Position numbers and translations under genes: made by a program
Source of the DNA: Sphingopyxis sp. MSC1_008
GTDB taxonomy: Bacteria; Pseudomonadota; Alphaproteobacteria; Sphingomonadales; Sphingomonadaceae
Length of the DNA stretch: 64,000 nt
Direction: 5' to 3'
NCBI RefSeq assembly: GCF_023197165.1
Contig: NZ_JALPRD010000001.1
Location: 434,001-498,000, forward strand
Part shown: positions 8,016-15,429 of the stretch, piece by piece
Layout: each line of letters opens with the position of its first letter
Numbering within the stretch: the first letter of the stretch is position 1
The notes under the pieces: generated by a model
Database searches by the model: none
What the model was told of the DNA's origin: nothing
Seen by the model: the letters and a program-made list of their open reading frames with translations, nothing else

Positions 8016-8924
8016 TCAGACTGCGATGATCGGGTTGCGCAGCGTGCCGATCCCCTCGACGGTGCATTCGACGACGTCGCCCGGCCACATGAACTCCTGC
8101 GGCGTCCGGCCCGCGCCGACGCCCGCGGGGGTGCCGGTCGCGATGATGTCGCCAGGTTCGAGCGTCATTACGCTCGATATATCGGCGATCAGCTGGGGCA
8201 CGTTGAACAGCATGAAACGCGTGTTGCTGTTCTGCTTCTCGACCCCGTTCACATGCGTCAGGATATTGAGGTTGTGCGGATCGCCTATTTCTTCCGCGGT
8301 GACGATGCAGGGCCCCATCGGCGCAAAGCTGTCCTGCCCCTTCGACACGATCCACTGCCCCGCGCGGCGGCAGTCGCGCGCCGACACGTCGTTGATGACG
8401 GTATAGCCGAACACATGGTTCAGCGCGTCACCCTCGGCGACGTGCCGCGCGGTGCTGCCGATGATCACCGCCAGCTCGGTTTCCCAATCGAGTTGCTGCG
8501 TCACCTTGGCATTGTGACGGATCGGATCGTTCCACGCGACGACCGCGGTCGGCGGCTTCGAAAAGATCACCGGCTGCTGCGGCAGCTCGTTAGAAGTGTC
8601 GAGCGAGCGCGCCGATTCAGCAACATGCTCGGTATAGTTGAGACCGATTCCGAAGATATTTTTGCGCGGCCTCGGGATCGGCGCGAGCAAGCTGACATTG
8701 CCCTCGGGAAGCGAAGTACCGATCAGGTCGGCGGTGGTAGCCGATGCGACGGCCTCCTGCAGGAAGCGCAGCGCGATCGGGCCGAGGTCGATGAAATCGA
8801 GCATCGTCGAGGGCAGGTCATTGCCGATCGCATCGCCGAAATATTCGACGTCGATCACAAGCCCGTCGTGGAGAAGGCCGAGCCGCGGTTCGGTCTCGAC
8901 CGTGCGATAAGTCACGAAGCGCAT
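8016..8924 (-). CDS. Fumarylacetoacetate hydrolase family protein (acylpyruvate hydrolase type)
   Basis: A 302-residue FAH-fold hydrolase. Landmarks are 'GIGLNYTEH' (about 110), 'DWETELAVIIG' with metal-binding acidic residues, 'INDVSARD' and 'LEPGDIIATGTPAGVG' near the end. The family hydrolyses C-C bonds of acylpyruvates such as fumarylpyruvate, maleylpyruvate and fumarylacetoacetate. Placed directly after the gentisate-type dioxygenase (16 bp gap), it should cleave that enzyme's product, releasing pyruvate. With 5-hydroxyanthranilate as ring substrate, the product would be maleamate plus pyruvate. The ATG at 8924 is chosen over an upstream in-frame codon that would overlap the dioxygenase gene. 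Confidence 0.88.
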   Translation of the reverse strand: MRFVTYRTVETEPRLGLLHDGLVIDVEYFGDAIGNDLPSTMLDFIDLGPIALRFLQEAVASATTADLIGTSLPEGNVSLLAPIPRPRKNIFGIGLNYTEHVAESARSLDTSNELPQQPVIFSKPPTAVVAWNDPIRHNAKVTQQLDWETELAVIIGSTARHVAEGDALNHVFGYTVINDVSARDCRRAGQWIVSKGQDSFAPMGPCIVTAEEIGDPHNLNILTHVNGVEKQNSNTRFMLFNVPQLIADISSVMTLEPGDIIATGTPAGVGAGRTPQEFMWPGDVVECTVEGIGTLRNPIIAV

Positions 8925-8940
8925 AGATAGTCCTGTCTGC

Positions 8941-10074
8941 TCAGGCGGGCTGGTGGCCGCCATTTTCGGAATAGGGCTCCTCGATCCGGACGCCGAGCGC
9001 CTCCATCACGGGAAAGTCGTTGAACGAGAAGAGAAAAGCCTCCTCGGAAGGGTCGAGATTGACGTGCTCGTGCCACACCCACGCGGGCACGCAGAAAATG
9101 TCGTGCGTGCCCCAGTCGAAGCGCTCGCCGCCGATGATCGAATAGCCGCGGCCCCCCGCGACATTATAGACCACATTGCCGGTGTGGCGGTGCGCCTTGC
9201 CGCGGAAGCCGGGCTTCAGCATCTGCATATGCGCGCCCATCGTCTGGAGCGCCCAGCCGCCGGTCAGCGGGTTCGAATAGCGGACCATATGGCCATCAAA
9301 CGGCGTGCCCTCCGAAACCTTGGCGAGGTTCCATAAGGCGTCGCGCGTTACTTCCCAGCGATAGACCATCACCGGTGAATAAGGCTTGTCCCACGCGCCG
9401 ATGCCTTCGGGCCGCAGCGACCCGCCACCATAGCTAAGCGGCAGATCGTCGGTCGGGAAAGCCGCCGTCTGCGCGGGCTGGTCATAGACCGCGTAGAAAT
9501 TGGTCTCGAGGCTGTTCATCAGCGGGATGTCGAGCCCGTCCTGCCAGATCGACACTTCGCCCTCGGCGACGACGCCATGGTCGTGCCAGCAGCCGCCGGG
9601 CGTCAGCACATAGTCGTTCGCGCCCAAGGTGATGTGGTGCCCGTCGACGACGGTATAGGCGCCCTTCCCCTCCATGATGAAGCGGTGCGCCGAGGCGGTG
9701 TGCTTGTGCGCGGGGGTGATCTCGCCAGGGCGCATCGCCTGCATCCCGCTGAACAGCCAGCCGCAGACCGCGACATTCTCGCGCCCCGCGTCGCTGTCGT
9801 TGAGCAGGGTCACGACGCGGCGCCCTGCTTCCTCGGGCTTCACCAGGTTGAGCGCGCGCAGACACATGTCGCGCATATCGGCATAGCGCCAGAGCGTCGG
9901 GCGATAGCGCGTCTCGGGCTCCCACGGTTCGATCGCATTCGCGCGCTTCCAGAAGGCACCAGAATTGCGCGCCGCAAGCTCTTGATAAAAGGCTTCGAGT
10001 TCGGGCGTATCGGTCACGCGCGCGCGGCCGAGCACATCGTCGCGCGGATCGATGATCGTGGAATTTCCCGTCAT
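8941..10074 (-). CDS. Gentisate 1,2-dioxygenase-type bicupin ring-cleavage enzyme
   Basis: A 377-residue bicupin. The N-terminal cupin carries the ferrous iron ligands His123 and His125 ('PAHKHTASAHRF') and His164 ('GGCWHDHG'), the same spacing as in gentisate and salicylate 1,2-dioxygenases. The C-terminal cupin ('AHRHTGNVVYNV', 'VPAWVWHEH') is also well preserved. These enzymes open the ring between the carboxyl-bearing and the ortho-substituted carbon. Family members also accept salicylate, 5-nitrosalicylate or aminobenzoates. The operon starts from tryptophan and contains no gentisate-producing gene, so I infer that 5-hydroxyanthranilate is the substrate, giving maleamylpyruvate. The start codon overlaps the nitrilase stop (ATGA). 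Confidence 0.85.
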   Translation of the reverse strand: MTGNSTIIDPRDDVLGRARVTDTPELEAFYQELAARNSGAFWKRANAIEPWEPETRYRPTLWRYADMRDMCLRALNLVKPEEAGRRVVTLLNDSDAGRENVAVCGWLFSGMQAMRPGEITPAHKHTASAHRFIMEGKGAYTVVDGHHITLGANDYVLTPGGCWHDHGVVAEGEVSIWQDGLDIPLMNSLETNFYAVYDQPAQTAAFPTDDLPLSYGGGSLRPEGIGAWDKPYSPVMVYRWEVTRDALWNLAKVSEGTPFDGHMVRYSNPLTGGWALQTMGAHMQMLKPGFRGKAHRHTGNVVYNVAGGRGYSIIGGERFDWGTHDIFCVPAWVWHEHVNLDPSEEAFLFSFNDFPVMEALGVRIEEPYSENGGHQPA

Positions 10075-11087
10075 GACGGCTCCTCCTCGTCGGGATCGGT
10101 GGGCTGCGGCTCGTCGACAAACAGGGCCGACGCGCGTGGAGTTCGGTCGACCGTCAGGTTGAAGATGTCGAAGCGGTTATAGCCGCCGATGATGTCGTGC
10201 ATCAGCTTGGGGCGGATGCAGTCGCTGAGATCGATATCGGCATAAACGATGCCCTCTTCGTCGATCAGCGCCTGACCGACCAGATTGCCGTGCGGATCGA
10301 TGACGCCCGAAAAGGCGCTGTTCGGCCGCGACAGCAGGTCGCGGTTCTGCGGCCGGTCGGCGCTCATCGCATCGATGATTTCGGCGCTCACCGCCGAGCA
10401 GGCGACAATCGTGAACACCTTGCCCTCGAAACTGTGCGCGGTCGCGCGGATCTTGATCGCTTCGGCCATATTGTACGACGCGGGCGCGACGGGCAGCGCG
10501 ATATAATTGGCGACGTGAACGAGCTCGCCCTGCGACAGCAAAGCGAAGCGCGCGAGCGTGTTGGTATTCTCGCCGCACGCCAGCGTCCCGAGCGGCCCGA
10601 CGGGCGTGTCGTAGACGCGTATCGAACTGCCGTCGCCGCCCGCCCATGTGAGCTTCTCGGCCCAGGTCGGCACCAGCTTGCGGTGCCGCCCAAGCAGGCT
10701 GCCGTCGGCGCCGATGATCAGGTTGGTGTTATAGAGCGTGCCGACGCTCACCGGATCGCGTTCGTTGATCCCGATGACGACGGTGCAGCCACGATCGCGT
10801 GCGGCGTTGCACAGCGCGGCGACCTCGGGTCCGTCGATCAGGAGCGATGCGCGATACAGGCGCTCGTGCCACTCGGCGCCCTCGATCGGTGTCATCAGCC
10901 AGTTCCAATAGGGATAGGCCGACACGAACACTTCGGGGAAGGCGACGAGCTGCGCGCCATTTCCGGCCGCCTCGGCGATCAGCGCGCACGCCTTGTCGAC
11001 CGTGCGCGCGGTGTCGAGGAAGACCGGCGCGGCCTGCACCGCGGCAACGCGCGACTTGGGCAGAAAGGGTGCCGACACGTCGCTCAT
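10071..11087 (-). CDS. Nitrilase-superfamily carbon-nitrogen hydrolase
   Basis: This 338-residue enzyme has the catalytic triad Glu52 ('FPEVF'), Lys137 ('HRKLVPTW') and Cys171 ('LACGENTN'), with Glu145 ('WAEKL') near the Lys. Length and motifs match true nitrilases and some amidases of the superfamily. The ATG at 11087 overlaps the kynU stop (ATGA); an upstream in-frame codon at 11126 is less likely. An annotator might call it arylacetonitrilase for indole-3-acetonitrile. In this operon, however, an amide hydrolase is the missing step between a C-N-containing ring-cleavage product and maleate. I therefore suggest maleamate, or the preceding keto-amide, as substrate. That assignment is inference. 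Confidence 0.85.
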   Translation of the reverse strand: MSDVSAPFLPKSRVAAVQAAPVFLDTARTVDKACALIAEAAGNGAQLVAFPEVFVSAYPYWNWLMTPIEGAEWHERLYRASLLIDGPEVAALCNAARDRGCTVVIGINERDPVSVGTLYNTNLIIGADGSLLGRHRKLVPTWAEKLTWAGGDGSSIRVYDTPVGPLGTLACGENTNTLARFALLSQGELVHVANYIALPVAPASYNMAEAIKIRATAHSFEGKVFTIVACSAVSAEIIDAMSADRPQNRDLLSRPNSAFSGVIDPHGNLVGQALIDEEGIVYADIDLSDCIRPKLMHDIIGGYNRFDIFNLTVDRTPRASALFVDEPQPTDPDEEEPS

Positions 11088-12325
11088 GTCACTGCTGCCC
11101 GCTGATGATATTGCGGCTTGTCCCACGCACGCGTCGCGCAGACCTTTTCCAGCCGCTCGACGGTTTCGACGATGTCCTGATAACGCAGGTAAAGCGGCGT
11201 CAGCCCGAAGCGCAAGATGTCGGGTGCGCGAAAATCGGCGATCACGTCAAATTCCTTGAGCGCCTGCACGATCTGGTAGCCGTACGGGTGCGCATAGGCG
11301 ACCTGGCTGCCACGCTCGGAATGATCCTGCATGCTGATCAGTTCGAAGCCGTAAGCGTCGCAGAGCGGCTGCATATGCTCGATGAACAGGTCGCCAAGCG
11401 CGAGCGACTTGCGGCGGATTTCGGCCATATCGGCTTCGAGCATCAGGTCGACGCCCACTTCGAGCGCCGACAAGCCGAGCACGGACGGCGTCCCGCACTG
11501 GAAACGCTCGATCCCGGCGGCGGGGTCATAATCCTCCTCGAAATCGAAGGGGCGCGCATGGCCGAACCAGCCCGACAGGACCGGCGTGGCGGCATGGTGC
11601 CGCGCAGCCGCGAACAGATAGGCGGGCGCGCCGGGGCCGCCGTTGAGGAATTTGTAGCCGCAGCCGATCGCAAAATCGGCGTTGGCGCCGTTGAGGTCGA
11701 CCGGGATCGCGCCCGCGCTGTGGCTGAGGTCCCAGACGACGAGCGCGCCAACCTCATGCGCGCGCTTCGTGATCGCCGCCATGTCGCGGACGCGGCCCGA
11801 CTTGTAATGGACCTGCGTTAGCAGCAGCACCGCGACATCCTCGTTCAGCGCCTCGACGACCGCGTCGGGCGCAACGGTGACCGCCTGGACGCGCCCGCCC
11901 GAAAAAGCCTCGATGCCCTGCATCATATAGACGTCGGTAGGGAAGTTGGTGGCTTCGGACAGGATCACCGTCCGTTCACGCCGCAACGAAAGTGCGGCGG
12001 TCAACGCCTTGAAGATATTCACCGAAGTCGAGTCGGTCGCGACGATCTCGCCCGGGTTTGCGCCGATCAGCCGGCCGATCTTGTCACCGATGCGTCGCGG
12101 CGCGGTCGACCATTCGGCGCCGAGCCACGAGGTGATCAGCCCTTCGCCCCACTCGCTTCCGATAACCTCGGACAACCGGTCCCCGGTCGCCTTCGGCAGC
12201 GCGCCGAGCGAATTGCCGTCGAGATAGATGAGACCTTCGCGGAGGTGAAAGCGATCCCGAAAAGGCGCCAGCGGGTCGGCAGCATCGAGTGCGGACACAT
12301 CGGTGGCAAGAAGCGTGTCGGTCAT
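11084..12325 (-). CDS. kynU: Kynureninase
   Basis: A 413-residue fold-type I PLP enzyme that splits kynurenine into anthranilate and alanine. Visible features are 'DGNSLGALPK' at the N-terminus, 'TSVNIFKALTAAL', 'DLSHSAGAIPVDL' (PLP-ring Asp region) and the Schiff-base lysine in 'CGYKFLNGGPGAPAYLFA'. It overlaps kynB (start) and the nitrilase gene (end) by four bases each. Bacterial and eukaryotic kynureninases tolerate ring hydroxyl groups, so 5-hydroxykynurenine is a plausible substrate if the upstream hydroxylase works on tryptophan. Confidence 0.93.
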   Translation of the reverse strand: MTDTLLATDVSALDAADPLAPFRDRFHLREGLIYLDGNSLGALPKATGDRLSEVIGSEWGEGLITSWLGAEWSTAPRRIGDKIGRLIGANPGEIVATDSTSVNIFKALTAALSLRRERTVILSEATNFPTDVYMMQGIEAFSGGRVQAVTVAPDAVVEALNEDVAVLLLTQVHYKSGRVRDMAAITKRAHEVGALVVWDLSHSAGAIPVDLNGANADFAIGCGYKFLNGGPGAPAYLFAAARHHAATPVLSGWFGHARPFDFEEDYDPAAGIERFQCGTPSVLGLSALEVGVDLMLEADMAEIRRKSLALGDLFIEHMQPLCDAYGFELISMQDHSERGSQVAYAHPYGYQIVQALKEFDVIADFRAPDILRFGLTPLYLRYQDIVETVERLEKVCATRAWDKPQYHQRAAVT

Positions 12326-12951
12326 GCGATTTCCCTCAAGATGGCGCGCACCGGGCTGGCGTCGGCGCCGACGATGCGGAGCGGCAGCGCGACGAGTTCG
12401 TAGCGGCCGGGAGGCACGTCATCGAGCAGGAGGCCTTCCAATATCCGCATATCGGCGGCCTTGACCGCATGGTGGGCGTCGAGCGTCTTCGACTGTTCGG
12501 GGTCGAGCGAGGCGGCGTCGGTGCCGATCAGACGCACGCCCATTGCGCCAAGCCGCGCGATCACATCGCTGGCGATCGCGGTGAAATCGCTATCCCATTG
12601 GTCGTGCGGAAATTGCTCATAGGTCCGCAGCAAGACGCGCTCGGCACCCTCGATCTCCGTCCAGTCGATATCGGCAATATCGACCCGCCCGCGCGCATGG
12701 CGGACGTCGAGCAGCACGCATGGGCCGATATAGGCATCGAGGTCGCAGTCGGCCGACGAGGCGCCATCATTGGCGTAATGCAATGGTGCATCGCCGTGCG
12801 TTCCCGCGTGCAGCGGCGTGAACATGCCGCCGACATTGACCGGGCAGCCGTCGCCGATCACCGCATGGCTGTGCAGCGCAAAAGCCGGCTCGCCCGGCCA
12901 CACCGGCACCGCGGCGTGCAGCGGCTGCGAAATGTCCCAGATCCGGTTCAT
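12322..12951 (-). CDS. kynB: Kynurenine formamidase
   Basis: A 209-residue metal-dependent cyclase-family hydrolase. The defining metal-binding motif HxGTHxDxPxH is seen as 'HAGTHGDAPLHY' (about residues 50-60). 'WDISQPLHAAVPVWPGEPAF' is the usual N-terminus. It removes the formyl group from N-formylkynurenine, between the products of kynA and kynU, and overlaps both genes by four bases. Confidence 0.93.
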   Translation of the reverse strand: MNRIWDISQPLHAAVPVWPGEPAFALHSHAVIGDGCPVNVGGMFTPLHAGTHGDAPLHYANDGASSADCDLDAYIGPCVLLDVRHARGRVDIADIDWTEIEGAERVLLRTYEQFPHDQWDSDFTAIASDVIARLGAMGVRLIGTDAASLDPEQSKTLDAHHAVKAADMRILEGLLLDDVPPGRYELVALPLRIVGADASPVRAILREIA

Positions 12952-13853
12952 GCGCCTTTCCCTTCGGCATAATCACCGCCTTCGCGCGGCGCGGCCATTT
13001 CGGTGCGCATCGACCAGAGTTCGGGGAAGAAGCTGAGGCTCAGCGCCTTGACGAGATAATTGACCCCCGACGAGCCGCCGGTTCCGGGCTTGTGCCCAAT
13101 CACGCGCGCGACGGTCTTCATGTGCTTGAAGCGCCATTCCTGGAAATAATATTCGAGCGCGGTGATCTTCTCGGCGAGCGTATAGAGATCCCAATGGCGC
13201 TCGGGGTCGGTATAGATCGCGAGCCACGCCTTCTCGACCGCCTCCGACGCCTCGTAAGGCTTGGTCCAGTCGCGCTCCAGATGATCGGCGGGAATGGCAA
13301 ACCCCCGTCGCGCGAGCAGTTTCAGCAGTTCGTCGTAAAGCGACGGCGCCTCGAACGTCGCGCGCAGCCGCGCGGTCGCCTGCGGGTCGTCCTTATGGAC
13401 GATCATCATATCCTCGCGCTTGTTGCCGAGCAGATATTCGAGCTCGCGATATTGCTGCGACTGGAACCCTGATGCGCGGCGCAGGAAACCACGGAAGGTC
13501 AGGAAATCATGCGGGGTCAGCGTCGCGAGCACCTCCCAGCTGTGGATCATGTGCCGTTGGATCGTCGCTATGCGGTCGAGCCCCTTGCCCGCGATCTCGA
13601 GCCGGTCGGCCTTGATCGCGTCATAAACGAGCCGCCCCTCGTGCAGCACCAGCTTCAGCCACAGCTCCATCGTCTGATGCATGATGATGAACAGCATCTC
13701 GTCGGGCTTGTCCGACACCGGCACCTGCGCCGATAGCAGCTGCGCGGTCTGCAAATGCCGCGCATAGGTCAGGCCATTGTCCCACTGGATCGTCTCGCCG
13801 TCGATCTCGGTCTCGAAGATGTCGGTGCCGCCGTCGCTCGTCTGCCTGATCAT
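12948..13853 (-). CDS. kynA: Tryptophan 2,3-dioxygenase
   Basis: A 301-residue cytosolic heme dioxygenase that opens the indole ring of tryptophan. 'YARHLQTAQLLSAQVP', 'DEMLFIIMHQTMELWLKL' and 'SGFQSQQYRELEYLLGNK' form the substrate pocket. The proximal heme His lies in 'KHMKTVARVIGHKPGTGGSSG'. It overlaps both the upstream hydroxylase gene and kynB by four bases, so all are translated together. Related enzymes can accept 5-substituted tryptophans to varying degrees, which matters for the proposed 5-hydroxytryptophan route. Confidence 0.95.
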   Translation of the reverse strand: MIRQTSDGGTDIFETEIDGETIQWDNGLTYARHLQTAQLLSAQVPVSDKPDEMLFIIMHQTMELWLKLVLHEGRLVYDAIKADRLEIAGKGLDRIATIQRHMIHSWEVLATLTPHDFLTFRGFLRRASGFQSQQYRELEYLLGNKREDMMIVHKDDPQATARLRATFEAPSLYDELLKLLARRGFAIPADHLERDWTKPYEASEAVEKAWLAIYTDPERHWDLYTLAEKITALEYYFQEWRFKHMKTVARVIGHKPGTGGSSGVNYLVKALSLSFFPELWSMRTEMAAPREGGDYAEGKGA

Positions 13854-14722
13854 TGCGATGCCTCTCCGCTCGCCGGCGCGGCCGGCAGGCGTCCTTCATA
13901 GGCGACATCGCCGCGCCAGGCATCCCCGGGTTCAAGCGCCGGTTCGCCGTCGATCTTCCGGTAGATGCTGGCGAAATCGGTTTCCTCGGTCGCGCGCAAC
14001 AAGTCCCCGAAACCCGCGACGACGAAATAGGTCTGCTGGAATTCGTCGAAATTATACCGCGTGCGCATCACGCGCTCGATATCGAGCAAGAGGCGCTGCG
14101 GTTCGGACGACGTCAACGCGGAGAGCGTTTCGGCGAAACTCGACATGAGGCCGCCACCAAAGGCGCGAAGCTCGCCGTCCTCGACGACGAGGCCGAATTC
14201 GACCGTATAGAGCCACAATCGCCCTAGATAGTCCGATGCTCCCAGCTTCTCGGCCCGCAACCCCGCCTCGCCATAAGCCACCAGAAAGTCCGAAAAAGCC
14301 GGATTGGTGAGCATCGGGATATGGCCGAATATGTCGTGAAACATATCAGGCTCCTCACTATACGCGATCTGCTCGGGCGGGCGGACGAAATTGGCGGCGG
14401 GAAAGCGCTTGTTCGCCAGATGCTCGAAAAAAGGCTCGTTCGGGATCCAGCCGGGCACCGCGACGACTTCCCAGCCCGACGCCGGCTTCAGCAATGCATT
14501 GAGTTCGGCGAAATCGGGAACGCCGGGTTTCAGCTGGCGAAGAATATCGAGGCCATCGAGGAACGACCGGCAGGCATAGCCATCGAGCGCCGCCGACTGC
14601 TGATCGAACAAGGTTCGCCATGTCGCATGCTGCTGCACCGTGAAGGCGCGCCAGTTTTGCGGCATCGTCCAATTGGCCGCGACACCCTCGGGCGGTGCAT
14701 CGAATATATGTGTCGCGGCCAT
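13850..14722 (-). CDS. phhA: Pterin-dependent aromatic amino acid hydroxylase, possibly a tryptophan 5-hydroxylase
   Basis: A 290-residue single-domain monooxygenase of the bacterial PhhA family. Iron ligands are His129 and His134 ('MFHDIFGHIPML') and Glu175 ('YTVEFGL'). At the substrate-contact position four residues before that Glu, known phenylalanine hydroxylases have Trp (human PAH Trp326, Chromobacterium Trp180) and tryptophan hydroxylases have Phe. This protein has Leu171 ('RLWLYTVEFGL'). By default the family turns Phe into Tyr. Here it is the first gene of a tryptophan-degradation operon and overlaps kynA by four bases, which argues for a tryptophan substrate. The ATG at 14722 has a GGAGAG box upstream. 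No pterin carbinolamine dehydratase gene is in the window. Confidence 0.88.
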   Translation of the reverse strand: MAATHIFDAPPEGVAANWTMPQNWRAFTVQQHATWRTLFDQQSAALDGYACRSFLDGLDILRQLKPGVPDFAELNALLKPASGWEVVAVPGWIPNEPFFEHLANKRFPAANFVRPPEQIAYSEEPDMFHDIFGHIPMLTNPAFSDFLVAYGEAGLRAEKLGASDYLGRLWLYTVEFGLVVEDGELRAFGGGLMSSFAETLSALTSSEPQRLLLDIERVMRTRYNFDEFQQTYFVVAGFGDLLRATEETDFASIYRKIDGEPALEPGDAWRGDVAYEGRLPAAPASGEASQ

Positions 14723-14773
14723 CGGTCTCTCTCCAAACCTTCGGCGCAAGTGATAGCGCGAGGCCGCGCGAAC

Positions 14774-14798
14774 ATTGTGCGGATTTCGCGTCAACAAT
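14774..14798. promoter_or_regulatory. Possible Lrp-type operator between the phhA operon and the lrp-like gene
   Basis: ATTGT (14774-14778) and ACAAT (14794-14798) form an inverted repeat in the divergent intergenic region. 'TGCGGATTT' and 'TGCGGAAAA' half-sites appear as direct repeats at about 14778 and 14800. AT-rich partial palindromes are typical of Lrp/AsnC binding. The site is placed to act on both promoters. Confidence 0.35.
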
Positions 14799-14909
14799 AT
14801 GCGGAAAATCGCTAATCGTTCTGACATTTACGATATTTGCAGGAATTTGTTCTTAGCTTTAGAATGAAGAGACCACATTCTCACACAAACCCGATTCAGG
14901 ACGGAACGC

Positions 14910-15389
14910 ATGGACAAGCTCGACTGGAAAATCGTCGCCGCGCTCGAACGCGATGGCCGGCAATCTTACGCCGATCTCGGCGAGCAGGTCGGCCTCTCCA
15001 AATCTCCCTGCTGGTCGCGGGTGAAAAACCTGGAGGAAAGCGGCGTCATCGAAGGCTATGCGGCGCGGATCGATCCGCTTGCGATCGGCCTCGCGGTGCA
15101 GAGTTTCGTCGAAGTCCAGATCCGTTTCGATGCGCACACCGATTTCGAGGCCGCGGTACTCGCGCATCCGGCCGTCGTCGAATGCCACACCACCGCCGGC
15201 GAGAGCGACTATCTGCTCAAGATCTTCGCGCGCTCGGCCGACCATCTCGACGAACTGCTCCGCCACAATCTGTCGAAACTGCCCGGCGTCCAGCGGCTCA
15301 AGACCGTGGTATGCCTCAAGACGATCAAGCGCCACGGCGACCTCGCCGAATGGGCGCGGACGACCGAAGGGCGTGGCCGAGGCGACTAG
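14910..15389 (+). CDS. Lrp/AsnC family transcriptional regulator
   Basis: A 159-residue regulator with an N-terminal winged helix-turn-helix (residues 1-60, 'LDWKIVAALERDGRQSYADLGEQVGLSKSPCWSRVKNLEESGVI') and a C-terminal RAM effector domain ('VVECHTTAGESDYLLKIFA'). Lrp-type regulators respond to amino acids. It is divergent from the phhA-kynABU operon with 187 bases between starts, so tryptophan, kynurenine or a related amino acid is the likely effector. The zeta-class GST gene follows 40 bp downstream in the same direction. Confidence 0.9.
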   Translation: MDKLDWKIVAALERDGRQSYADLGEQVGLSKSPCWSRVKNLEESGVIEGYAARIDPLAIGLAVQSFVEVQIRFDAHTDFEAAVLAHPAVVECHTTAGESDYLLKIFARSADHLDELLRHNLSKLPGVQRLKTVVCLKTIKRHGDLAEWARTTEGRGRGD

Positions 15390-15429
15390 TCTTGTTGCGA
15401 TGGCGGCATCCACGGCTTACGCCCAGCGC

